A stretch of 6,200 nucleotides of DNA from Flavobacteriales bacterium (GCA_015494775.1 WGAP01000205.1:1-6200), one strand, 5' to 3'; shown: positions 1 through 6,140, counted from the stretch's first letter. Translations and numbers: made by a program. Notes: generated by a model from the sequence alone, not told the origin.

Positions 1-846
1 GCCAACTACAATATCAATGACCAACACAACATTTTCTTCAATGCCGGACTTTACAGCAAACAACCGATGTTTGATGCTGTATTCTTAAACTATTCCAATG
101 ATATTAATCCCGACTTGAAAAACGAAAAAGTTAAAGCTTTCGAAGCCGGTTACGGATTCAAAGGCGAACATTGGAAATTCAATATCAACCTCTACCATAC
201 CACTTGGGCCGATCGTTATGCCGTAGCAAGTACCCGTATCGGGCACCAACGCCTCCACGGGGAAATGTACGGTGTTACCGAAGTTCATAAGGGGGTTGAA
301 TTCGAAACCCGCGCCCACTACGGCAATTGGAAATTCTATGGAATGTTGTCGGCCGGTGATTGGCAATATAAAAACAATATCGATGTTAAGTTCTTTGATA
401 GCAATGACCAATATGTTACCACCAAAACCGTTTATCTTAATGGTGTTAAAGTGGGTAACAGCGCCCAATTCACTTCGCGTTTGGGATTGCGTTACAGCCC
501 CGTAAAAGGTTTGGCTTTCGACGTCAATCAATTCTATGTGGACAATCTGTTTGCCAAAATCGACTTGAACCAATTCCAAGATCCCAACCATCAAGGTTCG
601 TTGAAACTTCCGGCTTACAGCTTGGTGGATGCGGGCGTTAGCTACAAATTCGATGTTAAACATTTGGGCAACATCGGATTGCGCCTTAATGTGAACAACA
701 TTTTCAACAAAACCTACATTGCCGAATCCGATACCAACATCTTCCCCGATGGCGGAAGTCAGGTATGGAACGGTATCGACACGCGCAACCGCGTATTCTT
801 CGGCTTCGGCCGTACTTGGAAATTCAGCGTTAAGCTGCGATTCTAA
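1..846 (+). CDS. TonB-dependent outer-membrane receptor, C-terminal part (5' end outside window)
   Basis: The frame is open from the first base, so this is the last 281 residues of a longer protein. It would form part of the 22-stranded outer-membrane barrel that imports a ligand (iron chelate, vitamin or glycan) using TonB energy. Seen: alternating polar/aromatic beta strands throughout; a GVEFE segment followed by a GMLSAGDWQYKNN segment (about residues 98-125); NVNNIFNKTY near residues 230-239, the usual receptor motif before the last strands; and a NRVFFGFGRTWKF closing strand pair ending in a C-terminal Phe, the typical signal for outer-membrane barrel insertion. The GMLS-GDW and NRVFFGFGRTW features match a Bacteroidota receptor subgroup that I recognise by pattern. 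The plug domain, signal peptide and any SusD partner lie upstream and cannot be judged, so the substrate is unknown. A strong terminator follows directly. Confidence 0.93.
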   Translation, partial: ANYNINDQHNIFFNAGLYSKQPMFDAVFLNYSNDINPDLKNEKVKAFEAGYGFKGEHWKFNINLYHTTWADRYAVASTRIGHQRLHGEMYGVTEVHKGVEFETRAHYGNWKFYGMLSAGDWQYKNNIDVKFFDSNDQYVTTKTVYLNGVKVGNSAQFTSRLGLRYSPVKGLAFDVNQFYVDNLFAKIDLNQFQDPNHQGSLKLPAYSLVDAGVSYKFDVKHLGNIGLRLNVNNIFNKTYIAESDTNIFPDGGSQVWNGIDTRNRVFFGFGRTWKFSVKLRF

Positions 847-865
847 TAGCTTTGACCTACAAATG

Positions 866-892
866 AAGGCCGCCCGAAAGGGCGGCCTTTTT
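866..892 (+). terminator. Intrinsic terminator after the TonB-dependent receptor gene
   Basis: A perfect 10-bp stem (AAGGCCGCCC at 866-875 pairing with GGGCGGCCTT at 880-889) encloses a GAAA tetraloop and runs into a T tract (888-892). It starts 19 bases after the receptor stop. On the minus strand the same hairpin lies beyond the HIT gene, but only TT then CATTTG follows it there, so it should work mainly on the plus strand. Confidence 0.93.
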
Positions 893-921
893 ATTCTAAT
901 CAAAAAAATTTTGGGAACAAT

Positions 922-1329
922 TTAGCCGTAAAGTTCCTTGAAATGCTTGGCTATGCGTTGGCTGATTTCCCTGAATTGCTCTTCGGTCATTTGAATTTTC
1001 TTCTCGAAATTCATGTCCGACATCCGGTTGATGGGTACCAAATGTACATGCACATGCGGCACTTCGAGGCCGATAACCGCCATACCGATGCGATTTGCTT
1101 CGGGAAAACTTTTTTCCATGGCCTTGGCCACGCGATAGGCAAACCACATCAATTCCACATACTCGGCTTCCGACAAATCAAATAATTTGTCCGTCTCCTT
1201 TTTGGGCACCACCAACACATGCCCGGGAGCCACGGGGAAAATGTCCAAAAACGCAATGTGATGATCGTTTTCCGCTACAATGTAGGCGGGAATTTCACGT
1301 TTGATGATTTTGGAAAAAATACTGCCCAT
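922..1329 (-). CDS. HIT family protein (HinT-like purine nucleoside phosphoramidase / nucleotide hydrolase)
   Basis: A 135-residue cytoplasmic protein of the histidine-triad superfamily, which hydrolyses nucleoside phosphoramidates, AMP-lysine-type adducts or dinucleoside polyphosphates; the true substrate cannot be told from sequence. Seen: the N-terminal SIFSKIIKREIPAYIV signature (residues 3-18), FLDIFPVAPGHVLVVPKK (27-44) with the conserved Pro-x-x-x-Gly-His, and the triad HVHVHLVP at 92-99, whose His92, His94 and His96 include the catalytic and phosphate-binding residues. Length is normal for the bacterial HinT/YcfF branch. I chose the ATG at 1327-1329 because it places MGSIFSKII exactly where relatives begin. 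An in-frame ATG at 1383 would add 18 residues that do not resemble the family and would cover the likely promoter. The gene converges on the receptor gene and diverges from the AraC-type regulator; no operon partner is seen. Confidence 0.95.
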   Translation of the reverse strand: MGSIFSKIIKREIPAYIVAENDHHIAFLDIFPVAPGHVLVVPKKETDKLFDLSEAEYVELMWFAYRVAKAMEKSFPEANRIGMAVIGLEVPHVHVHLVPINRMSDMNFEKKIQMTEEQFREISQRIAKHFKELYG

Positions 1330-1344
1330 ATCTTCGGTTTTGGG

Positions 1345-1375
1345 TAAAATTATAACATTCCCGAGAAACAAACAA
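1345..1375 (-). promoter_or_regulatory. Possible promoter of the HIT gene
   Basis: Read on the minus strand, TAATTTTA (1352-1345) matches seven of eight positions of the Bacteroidota -7 box TAnnTTTG. A TTG (1375-1373) lies 20 bases upstream as a possible -33 element; another TTTG (1372-1369) is at a less favourable 16 bases. The box lies 15 bases before the chosen ATG, giving a very short leader. This rests on consensus matching alone. Confidence 0.35.
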
Positions 1376-1395
1376 CAAAGCATTTAATTTTTTTG

Positions 1396-1403
1396 TAACT
1401 TTA
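1396..1403 (+). promoter_or_regulatory. Possible -7 box for the AraC-type regulator gene
   Basis: TAACTTTA matches seven of eight positions of the Bacteroidota -7 consensus and lies 23 bases before the ATG at 1427. No TTTG is seen at the expected -33 distance (about 1373-1376), so the promoter may be weak or depend on an activator. The divergent gap is only 97 bp, so a factor bound here could affect both genes. Confidence 0.3.
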
Positions 1404-1426
1404 TCAGCGAACATTTGGGCGGAGAC

Positions 1427-2485
1427 ATGATTGGTATTTTACTGCTTATTGCTGCGGTGCAAGGGCTTATTGTAAGTGTTTTTGTCCTGTTTCACCGTAA
1501 ATTTCGCCACAGTCCGGCACGTTGTCTCGGCTGGTTGACCTTATTGATTAGTTTAAACCTGCTGCAACCGCTGCTTCACAGGGACGACGGAAGTATTCCT
1601 TATCTCCTGCGTTATTGGAACGTGCCTTGGTTTTTCTTTTTCATGCCCTTCCTTTTTATGTTTTTGGAACGATATACCGATGAAATTTCCCGCTCCAAAA
1701 AATATTTCATTATTGCCATCGTGCTTTTTGTTGCCGATATTTTGCTTTCGGGCTATTGGCTTTTCGAAGATTTGCCTTTGGAAGTATTGCAATCCCATTT
1801 ATGGAAATTGCGGGCGGTGAACGAAACTTTGGGCGTCCTGTTCAGCTTGTTCGTATGGTGGAAAATGCGGATTTATTTCCGCGAAAACAAACATTTTTAT
1901 CCCGTGGGCGTGCAAATATGGTTCCGGAAGAGTTTGGTCATATTGATTGTTATTTTTTCCATTTGGTTTATTGCCGTCCTGAGCAATTATTATTTGCGTT
2001 ACGAACATCCTTTTTCCTTCGATTCGTTTTATCAAATACTTCGGCTTTCGGTGGCACTGTTGGTCTATTGGATTTTTTATGTGGGTATTTTCAAAATTAT
2101 TTTATCCCGTCCCTATACCAAAACGGCCAAATCGAATTCCTCCGAAGGCGATGCCTATTTACAACGTATCGAAAACGAAGAATTTTATACCGACCCTTAT
2201 TTGAATGTGGAAAATTTGGCGGAAAAATTGGGCATATCCACCGCCCACCTGCGTTTTATTATCAAGGCCAAACATAACCGGACTTTTTCCGAATATATCA
2301 ATTACTTACGGGTTGAAAGGGCCAAAAAACTGCTTACCAATCCCGAATATCAACATTACACCCTGGATGCCGTGGGCGAAGATGCCGGATTTAATTCTCG
2401 TTCCACCTTTTATCGTTGCTTCAAAAAAATCACCGGTTTTACGCCCAAAGCGTTCCGCGAACGTCATTTGTTGAACCCGGAATAA
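1427..2485 (+). CDS. Membrane-anchored AraC-family transcriptional regulator (7TM + HTH)
   Basis: A 352-residue protein joining an integral membrane sensor to a DNA-binding domain. Seven hydrophobic segments are visible at about residues 2-22, 32-50, 62-81, 93-112, 131-149, 167-189 and 203-227, followed by a polar linker (230-250). Residues 254-345 form an AraC/XylS double helix-turn-helix: the first is around LAEKLGISTAHLRFIIK (264-280), with the connecting helix YINYLRVERAKKLL (290-303); the second is around AVGEDAGFNSRSTFYRCFKK (315-334), followed by the family signature TGFTPKAFRE (336-345). This architecture is common in Bacteroidota. The ligand sensed by the membrane domain is unknown, and DNA binding would occur at the cytoplasmic membrane. 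I chose ATG 1427, preceded by GGAG two bases upstream; an in-frame TTG at 1415 would add four residues and has no ribosome site. No periplasmic sensor domain, receiver domain or kinase is present. Targets are unknown. Confidence 0.92.
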   Translation: MIGILLLIAAVQGLIVSVFVLFHRKFRHSPARCLGWLTLLISLNLLQPLLHRDDGSIPYLLRYWNVPWFFFFMPFLFMFLERYTDEISRSKKYFIIAIVLFVADILLSGYWLFEDLPLEVLQSHLWKLRAVNETLGVLFSLFVWWKMRIYFRENKHFYPVGVQIWFRKSLVILIVIFSIWFIAVLSNYYLRYEHPFSFDSFYQILRLSVALLVYWIFYVGIFKIILSRPYTKTAKSNSSEGDAYLQRIENEEFYTDPYLNVENLAEKLGISTAHLRFIIKAKHNRTFSEYINYLRVERAKKLLTNPEYQHYTLDAVGEDAGFNSRSTFYRCFKKITGFTPKAFRERHLLNPE

Positions 2486-2545
2486 TTGTTATGATTTTTG
2501 TGAGGTTCGCATCGCGTTGATAGCATATATACTTTTTCGCTTCAT

Positions 2546-2576
2546 TTTACGTTTATATATAAAAATGATAACTTTG
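2546..2576 (+). promoter_or_regulatory. Bacteroidota-type promoter for the coiled-coil protein gene
   Basis: TAACTTTG (2569-2576), followed by C, is a perfect match to the -7 consensus TAnnTTTG. Exactly 19 bases upstream is TTTA (2546-2549), a three-of-four match to the -33 TTTG. Transcription would start near 2583, giving a leader of about 13 bases before the ATG at 2596. The leader is A-rich without a Shine-Dalgarno site, as is usual in this phylum. The preceding 60 bp (2486-2545) show no convincing terminator for the regulator gene. Confidence 0.7.
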
Positions 2577-2595
2577 CACCTAAAAATCCAAGCAA

Positions 2596-3540
2596 ATGGC
2601 TGAATTCAATTTTGATCAGAACGATTTTCTCAAACCGCAAAAACCCGCTTCGTCGAGCGGTGGTTCCAACAAAGGTTTGAAAATTTTGGTGGTACTCCTG
2701 GCCCTGTTGGCTGCCGGTATGGGTGGTGTGGGCATTATGAAATACAAGGATTTCAAAAAAACCGAAAATGCCTTGCAGGAAGAAAAGCAACAATTGATGA
2801 ATGACTTGAACGAGCTCAAAGTCAATTACGACAGCTTGACTTCCACCAATACCCAGCTTCAATCCGAAGTGGCCGATGCCAAATCCAAAGTGGAACAACT
2901 CATTGCCGAGTTGGAAAAAACCAAAAAAGTGGATGCCGCCCTTATCAAAAAATACCGACGTCAGGTATATTTTTTGCGTAAGCAACGCGACCGTTTGGTT
3001 CAAGTGGTGGATTCACTCAAACAAGCTAATCAGGTCTTGGCCCTCCAAAAGGACAGCTTGAATACCCAACTGACCGAAACAACTGCTTATAATGAAAAAC
3101 TGACCGAAGAAAACAAAAACTTGGCCGACCAACTCCAAAAAGCCAAAGTGCTTACGGCCACCAATATTGTGGGCGAAGGCGTAAAAATCAAGAAGAGCGG
3201 CAAAGTGGTGGTTACCCGCCGTTCGCGTCGTGCTCAGCAAATTCGTGTTTGCCTTACCGCCGTGGCCAATCCCGCCGTGGAAGCCGGCACCAAAACCTAC
3301 TATGTGCAAGTGGTCAATCCCAAAGGCGATGTTATCGGTAACCGCGACGTTATCAGCGTAGATAGTACGGATGTCATTACCAGTGCCTCCAAGGAATTCG
3401 ACTACGAAGGCCAAAATACCGACATTTGTATTTTTGTGGTGCCGCAAAACAAAGACGATGAAATCGTCAAAGGCGAATACCTGATTAATGTATATTACAA
3501 TAACACAAAAGTGGGCACCGGTAATATGCAACTGAAATAA
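2596..3540 (+). CDS. Single-pass membrane coiled-coil protein of unknown function
   Basis: A 314-residue protein I cannot assign to a named family. Residues 1-27 are a polar, Gly/Ser/Pro-rich cytoplasmic tail. Residues 28-48 (LKILVVLLALLAAGMGG core) are one hydrophobic helix with no cleavage site or lipobox, so it should act as an anchor with the C-terminus outside the cytoplasm. Residues 51-185 are Lys/Glu/Gln/Leu-rich with heptad-like Leu spacing, a long coiled coil with a basic patch at 118-133 (KKYRRQVYFLRKQRDR). Residues 186-314 change to short beta-type segments (KVVVTRRSRR, IRVCLTAVAN, TYYVQVVNPKGDVI, DICIFVVPQ, YLINVYYNN), suggesting a compact sandwich-like domain at the end of the stalk. 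Similar TM/coiled-coil/beta proteins occur in Bacteroidota, often misnamed as SMC or chromosome-partitioning proteins. There is no ATPase motif here, so that label would be wrong. The gene has its own promoter and terminator, so it is probably monocistronic. Confidence 0.85.
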   Translation: MAEFNFDQNDFLKPQKPASSSGGSNKGLKILVVLLALLAAGMGGVGIMKYKDFKKTENALQEEKQQLMNDLNELKVNYDSLTSTNTQLQSEVADAKSKVEQLIAELEKTKKVDAALIKKYRRQVYFLRKQRDRLVQVVDSLKQANQVLALQKDSLNTQLTETTAYNEKLTEENKNLADQLQKAKVLTATNIVGEGVKIKKSGKVVVTRRSRRAQQIRVCLTAVANPAVEAGTKTYYVQVVNPKGDVIGNRDVISVDSTDVITSASKEFDYEGQNTDICIFVVPQNKDDEIVKGEYLINVYYNNTKVGTGNMQLK

Positions 3541-3557
3541 AAAAGCGTAAAAAAACC

Positions 3558-3565
3558 TATCTTTG
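3558..3565 (+). promoter_or_regulatory. Candidate -7 box for glyQS, abutting the upstream terminator
   Basis: TATCTTTG is a perfect match to the Bacteroidota -7 consensus TAnnTTTG. It ends at the base before the terminator hairpin (3566). A start site 5-7 bases downstream would fall near 3571, inside the left arm of that hairpin, so the new transcript would lack most of the arm and could not form the terminator. No TTTG is seen 19 bases upstream (GAAAT there), which lowers confidence. The leader to ATG 3612 would be about 40 bases. Confidence 0.5.
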
Positions 3566-3593
3566 AGCCGCCGGTTTACTGGCGGCTTTTTTT
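3566..3593 (+). terminator. Intrinsic terminator after the coiled-coil protein gene
   Basis: A 9-bp stem (AGCCGCCGG at 3566-3574 with CTGGCGGCT at 3579-3587, one G-U wobble) closes a TTTA loop and is followed by seven T residues (3587-3593). It starts 26 bases after the stop of the coiled-coil gene and separates it from glyQS. Confidence 0.88.
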
Positions 3594-3611
3594 CGTAAAA
3601 AACCAAGCAGT

Positions 3612-5141
3612 ATGAGCGAAGATTTATTCAAAAAAATTACTTCCCACGCCAAGGAATACGGTTTTATTTATCCTTCGAGTGAAATTTACGACGGACTTTC
3701 GGCCGTTTACGATTACGGCCCCAACGGCGTTTTGCTCAAAAACAATATCAAACAATACTGGTGGAAAGCCATGGTGCAGTTGCACGAAAATATCGTGGGC
3801 ATCGATGCGGCCATTTTTATGCACCCCACCGTTTGGAAGGCTTCGGGCCATACCGATGCCTTCAACGACCCGCTCATCGACAACAAGGACAGCAAAAAAC
3901 GCTACCGCGCCGACCAATTGGTGGAAGAACACCTGGCCAAAATCGAAGCCAAAATCGACAAAGAAATCCGCAAGGCACGCAAACGTTTCGGCGATGCATT
4001 CGACGAAGCCAAATTCCGCGCCGAACATCCGCGTGTGCAAAAATATATCGCCCAAATCGATGAAATTTCCCGTAAGCTGAACGACGCCCTTGCCCGCAAT
4101 GATCTTCCGGCCCTCAAAGCCCTGATTGACGAATTGGAAATTGCCGACCCCGTAAGCGGTACGCGCAATTGGACCGACGTCAAGCAGTTCAACCTGATGT
4201 TTCAAACCCAACTGGGGGCCGTGGCCGGTTCGGCCCAACATCTTTATTTGCGCCCCGAAACCGCCCAAGGCATTTTTGTCAACTTCAACAACGTGCTCAA
4301 AACCGCAAGGGTCAAAATTCCCTTCGGAATTGCCCAAATCGGCAAGGCGTTTCGCAACGAAATCATTGCCCGCCAGTTTATTTTCCGTATGCGGGAATTC
4401 GAACAAATGGAAATGCAGTTTTTTGTCCGTCCGGGTACCGAAATGCAGTGGTACGAAACCTGGAAGGAAAAACGTATGCATTGGCATCGCTCACTAGGAT
4501 TTGCCGCCGATTATTATCGTTTCAAGGATCATGAGCAACTGGCCCACTACGCCAATGCCGCTACCGATATCGAATTCCGTTTCCCCTTCGGTTTCAAGGA
4601 ATTGGAAGGTATTCATTCGCGAACCGATTTCGACCTGCGTCGCCACGAAGAATTTTCGGGCCGCAAAATGCGCTATTTCGACCCCGAGACCCGCGAAAAT
4701 TATATTCCTTACGTGATTGAAACTTCCATCGGGCTTGACCGTATGTTCCTGGCCGTGTTGAGCGCCGCTTATACCGAGGAAAAGCTCGACGACGGGTCCG
4801 AGCGCACCGTGTTGCGTATTCCGGCCGTATTGGCCCCGGTGCAGGTGGCCGTGCTTCCGTTGGTCAAAAAAGACGGACTGCCCGAAAAAGCCCGCGAAAT
4901 TTTCGACCGGCTCAAATGGGATTATCAGGTGCAATACGACGAAAAGGACGCCATCGGCCGGCGCTACCGTCGTCAGGATGCCATCGGCACGCCCTATGCC
5001 CTGACGGTGGACCATCAAACCCTGGACGACGGCACCGTAACACTCCGCGACCGCGATTCTATGCATCAGGAACGCATTCCCGCGGCCGAAATTCCGCATA
5101 TTTTGCAGCAACGGTTCAATCTGAAAGCTTGGCTCGGATAA
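3612..5141 (+). CDS. glyQS: Glycine--tRNA ligase, alpha2 (single-chain, eukaryote-like) type
   Basis: A 509-residue cytoplasmic class II aminoacyl-tRNA synthetase, charging tRNA-Gly with glycine using ATP. Seen in order: N-terminal KEYGFIYPSSEIYDGLSAVYDYGPNG (14-39) and the PTVWKASGHTDAFNDP segment (72-87), both hallmarks of the alpha2 enzyme; a charged helical insertion (about 93-180); SGTRNWTDVKQFNLMF (182-197); RPETAQG (214-220), glycine and adenylate site; motif 2 from FRNE (247-250) to EFEQMEMQFF (262-271); LEGIHSRTDFDL (331-342); motif 3 SIGLDRMFL (372-380); and an anticodon-binding domain (about 405-509) with ALTVDHQTLDDGTVTLRDRD. Length and order are complete for the Bacteroidota form. 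The whole chain contains no cysteine, so no Cys-ligated zinc site is possible. The ATG at 3612 fits the family start; its leader is A-rich with no clear Shine-Dalgarno and no T-box. It is also called glyS. comF follows one base after the stop. Confidence 0.98.
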   Translation: MSEDLFKKITSHAKEYGFIYPSSEIYDGLSAVYDYGPNGVLLKNNIKQYWWKAMVQLHENIVGIDAAIFMHPTVWKASGHTDAFNDPLIDNKDSKKRYRADQLVEEHLAKIEAKIDKEIRKARKRFGDAFDEAKFRAEHPRVQKYIAQIDEISRKLNDALARNDLPALKALIDELEIADPVSGTRNWTDVKQFNLMFQTQLGAVAGSAQHLYLRPETAQGIFVNFNNVLKTARVKIPFGIAQIGKAFRNEIIARQFIFRMREFEQMEMQFFVRPGTEMQWYETWKEKRMHWHRSLGFAADYYRFKDHEQLAHYANAATDIEFRFPFGFKELEGIHSRTDFDLRRHEEFSGRKMRYFDPETRENYIPYVIETSIGLDRMFLAVLSAAYTEEKLDDGSERTVLRIPAVLAPVQVAVLPLVKKDGLPEKAREIFDRLKWDYQVQYDEKDAIGRRYRRQDAIGTPYALTVDHQTLDDGTVTLRDRDSMHQERIPAAEIPHILQQRFNLKAWLG

Positions 5142-5142
5142 G

Positions 5143-5826
5143 GTGAAGCCCTTTCGCCCGCTTCTCGACCTGGTTTATTCGCGCACCTGCGCGCTCTGCG
5201 GCCGGCCGCTCACCACGGACGAAGATGTGATTTGCCGCCGCTGCATCGACCGCTTGCCTTTTACGCACTACGATTTTACGGCCGACCACAAGTTGGCCCG
5301 TGTGCTGCAAGCCAAAGCACCGGTTTACAAGGCGACGAGTTTGCTTTTTTACAGCAAGGCCGGATTGAGTGGCAAACTCATTCACAAGCTCAAATACCAT
5401 CATCACGCCCGTATCGGCCCGCGTATGGCGGATTTTTTGGCCCCGCGGCTGATGTCCGACCCGCCCGGGATTATCCTTCCGGTGCCTTTACATCCGCGCA
5501 AATTGCGCATTCGCGGTTACAACCAAACCGAAGGATTTGCCCGCCGTTTGTCCCGGCACACGGGCGCACGGTTCCATCCCAATGCCTTGCAAAAGCGCCG
5601 GCATACGCCCAGTCAAACCACCAAGTCGCCTTGGGAGCGGTGGCAAAATGTTGACCGCGGCTTCCGGCTTCGTGCGGGCCGGGATTGGAATGGCGAGCAC
5701 ATTCTCCTGGTGGATGATGTGATAACCACCGGCGCCACCCTTGCGGCCCTTGTGCGGATGATAGGACGGGCGTTTCCCAAAGCCCGTATTAGCGTGGCTT
5801 CCATAGCTTTTAATTTGCCCCGATGA
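5143..5826 (+). CDS. comF: ComF family protein (zinc-ribbon plus phosphoribosyltransferase fold)
   Basis: A 227-residue protein of the ComF/GntX family, needed for DNA uptake in naturally competent bacteria, probably in the cytosol with the ComFA-like or primosome machinery; its biochemical role is not settled. Seen: an N-terminal zinc finger C16-x2-C19 ... C31-x2-C34 inside LLDLVYSRTCALCGRPL; the conserved KLIHKLKYHHH stretch (78-88); PVPLHPRKLRIRGYNQTE (113-130); QTTKSPWERWQNV (158-170); and the PRPP-binding loop LLVDDVITTGATL (188-200), with Asp191 and Asp192. Everything expected is present. The start is GTG at 5143, one base after the glyQS stop; no ATG occurs before residue 95, and the reading begins at the right place for the family. 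GGATAAG just upstream, overlapping the glyQS stop, may serve as ribosome site, so translation is probably coupled. Base composition is clearly richer in G+C than in the upstream regulator. Competence itself is not shown by this gene alone. Confidence 0.95.
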   Translation: MKPFRPLLDLVYSRTCALCGRPLTTDEDVICRRCIDRLPFTHYDFTADHKLARVLQAKAPVYKATSLLFYSKAGLSGKLIHKLKYHHHARIGPRMADFLAPRLMSDPPGIILPVPLHPRKLRIRGYNQTEGFARRLSRHTGARFHPNALQKRRHTPSQTTKSPWERWQNVDRGFRLRAGRDWNGEHILLVDDVITTGATLAALVRMIGRAFPKARISVASIAFNLPR

Positions 5827-5852
5827 TTGTTTAGGGCGCTTCGCAAGCCGTC

Positions 5853-5897
5853 GGGGCGCCGGCGGCGGAATGAAATTCCGCTGCCGGCGGCGCAAAA
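5853..5897 (+). repeat. Palindromic element, copy A
   Basis: Flanks GGGGCGCCGGC (5853-5863) and GCCGGCGGCGCAAAA (5883-5897) bracket a 19-base core. It folds into one long hairpin: 5857-5871 pairs with 5875-5889 (15 bp, a single G-T wobble at 5864/5882) with a GAA loop. Both flanks recur, reverse-complemented and exact, in copy B. Confidence 0.85.
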
Positions 5898-5968
5898 TTT
5901 TGGTATCCAATGTTTTGATGCGGGATTTACCGGTTATTCAATGTTTTGAAAGGAAAATTCCGACGGAT
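5898..5968. repeat. A+T-rich spacer between the two palindromic copies, with an 11-bp direct repeat
   Basis: This 71-bp spacer contains CAATGTTTTGA twice (5908-5918 and 5939-5949), 31 bp apart. The composition contrasts strongly with both flanking palindromes. No ORF or promoter is convincing in it. Confidence 0.6.
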
Positions 5969-6012
5969 TTTTGCGCCGCCGGCCCCGCGCTTTCGCGCGG
6001 CGCCGGCGCCCC
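5969..6012 (-). repeat. Palindromic element, copy B (inverted relative to copy A)
   Basis: Read on the minus strand it begins GGGGCGCCGGC and ends GCCGGCGGCGCAAAA, exactly as copy A does, but its 18-base core differs. Pairing is kept: 5977-5983 with 6002-6008, a C-C mismatch at 5984/6001, then CCGCGC (5985-5990) with GCGCGG (5995-6000) around a TTTC loop (GAAA on the minus strand). The unpaired or wobble position sits at the same place, the base of the core stem, in both copies. Confidence 0.85.
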
Positions 6013-6140
6013 TTGTCTTGCTCCGCAGCTTCACAAGCCTGCGCGCCTTGCAAGCGGCGGCGCTTGTCTTGTTCCGCGGGCTACGAAGCCCTTGCCGCCT
6101 CGCTACGCTCGGCGGCGGCGGTCTTCTTCGCCTGCTTCGG
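6012..6140 (+). repeat. Degenerate repeat with about 51-bp period
   Basis: CTTGTCTTG-C/T-TCCGC occurs at 6012-6026 and 6063-6077 (14 of 15 bases identical). Each copy is followed by a small hairpin (6028-6038; 6078-6091) and then a GCC/GGC-rich palindromic segment, such as GCCGCC...GGCGGC at 6094-6116. A third, weaker copy may start at TCTTCTTCGCC (6122). Copy number cannot be fixed because divergence is high. Confidence 0.55.

Noticed and set aside
85..903. Minus-strand ORF opposite the TonB-dependent receptor
   Set aside because: The plus strand is clearly a beta-barrel receptor; the antisense frame also runs through the terminator hairpin.
1330..1383. Upstream ATG at 1383 for the HIT gene
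   Set aside because: It adds 18 residues unlike the family and overlaps the likely promoter; the ATG at 1329 matches the conserved N-terminus.
3541..3611. T-box or other riboswitch before glyQS
   Set aside because: The 71-bp gap is taken up by a terminator and a -7 box; there is no room or motif for a T-box, which is typical of Firmicutes.
3624..4487. Long minus-strand ORF opposite glyQS (also 4494-5111 opposite glyQS and 3013-3606 opposite the coiled-coil gene)
   Set aside because: Shadows of well-recognised plus-strand genes; their sequences have no family features, and long antisense frames are expected when few stops occur opposite these codons.
5853..5900. Intrinsic terminator of the glyQS-comF operon formed by copy A
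   Set aside because: The hairpin is strong but is followed by GGCGCAAAATTTT rather than an immediate T tract, so it does not meet the usual pattern, although some termination cannot be excluded.
5827..6140. CRISPR array or integron attC cluster
   Set aside because: Repeats are degenerate, palindromic, unequal in spacing and in both orientations; no cas gene, integrase or conserved attC core is visible.
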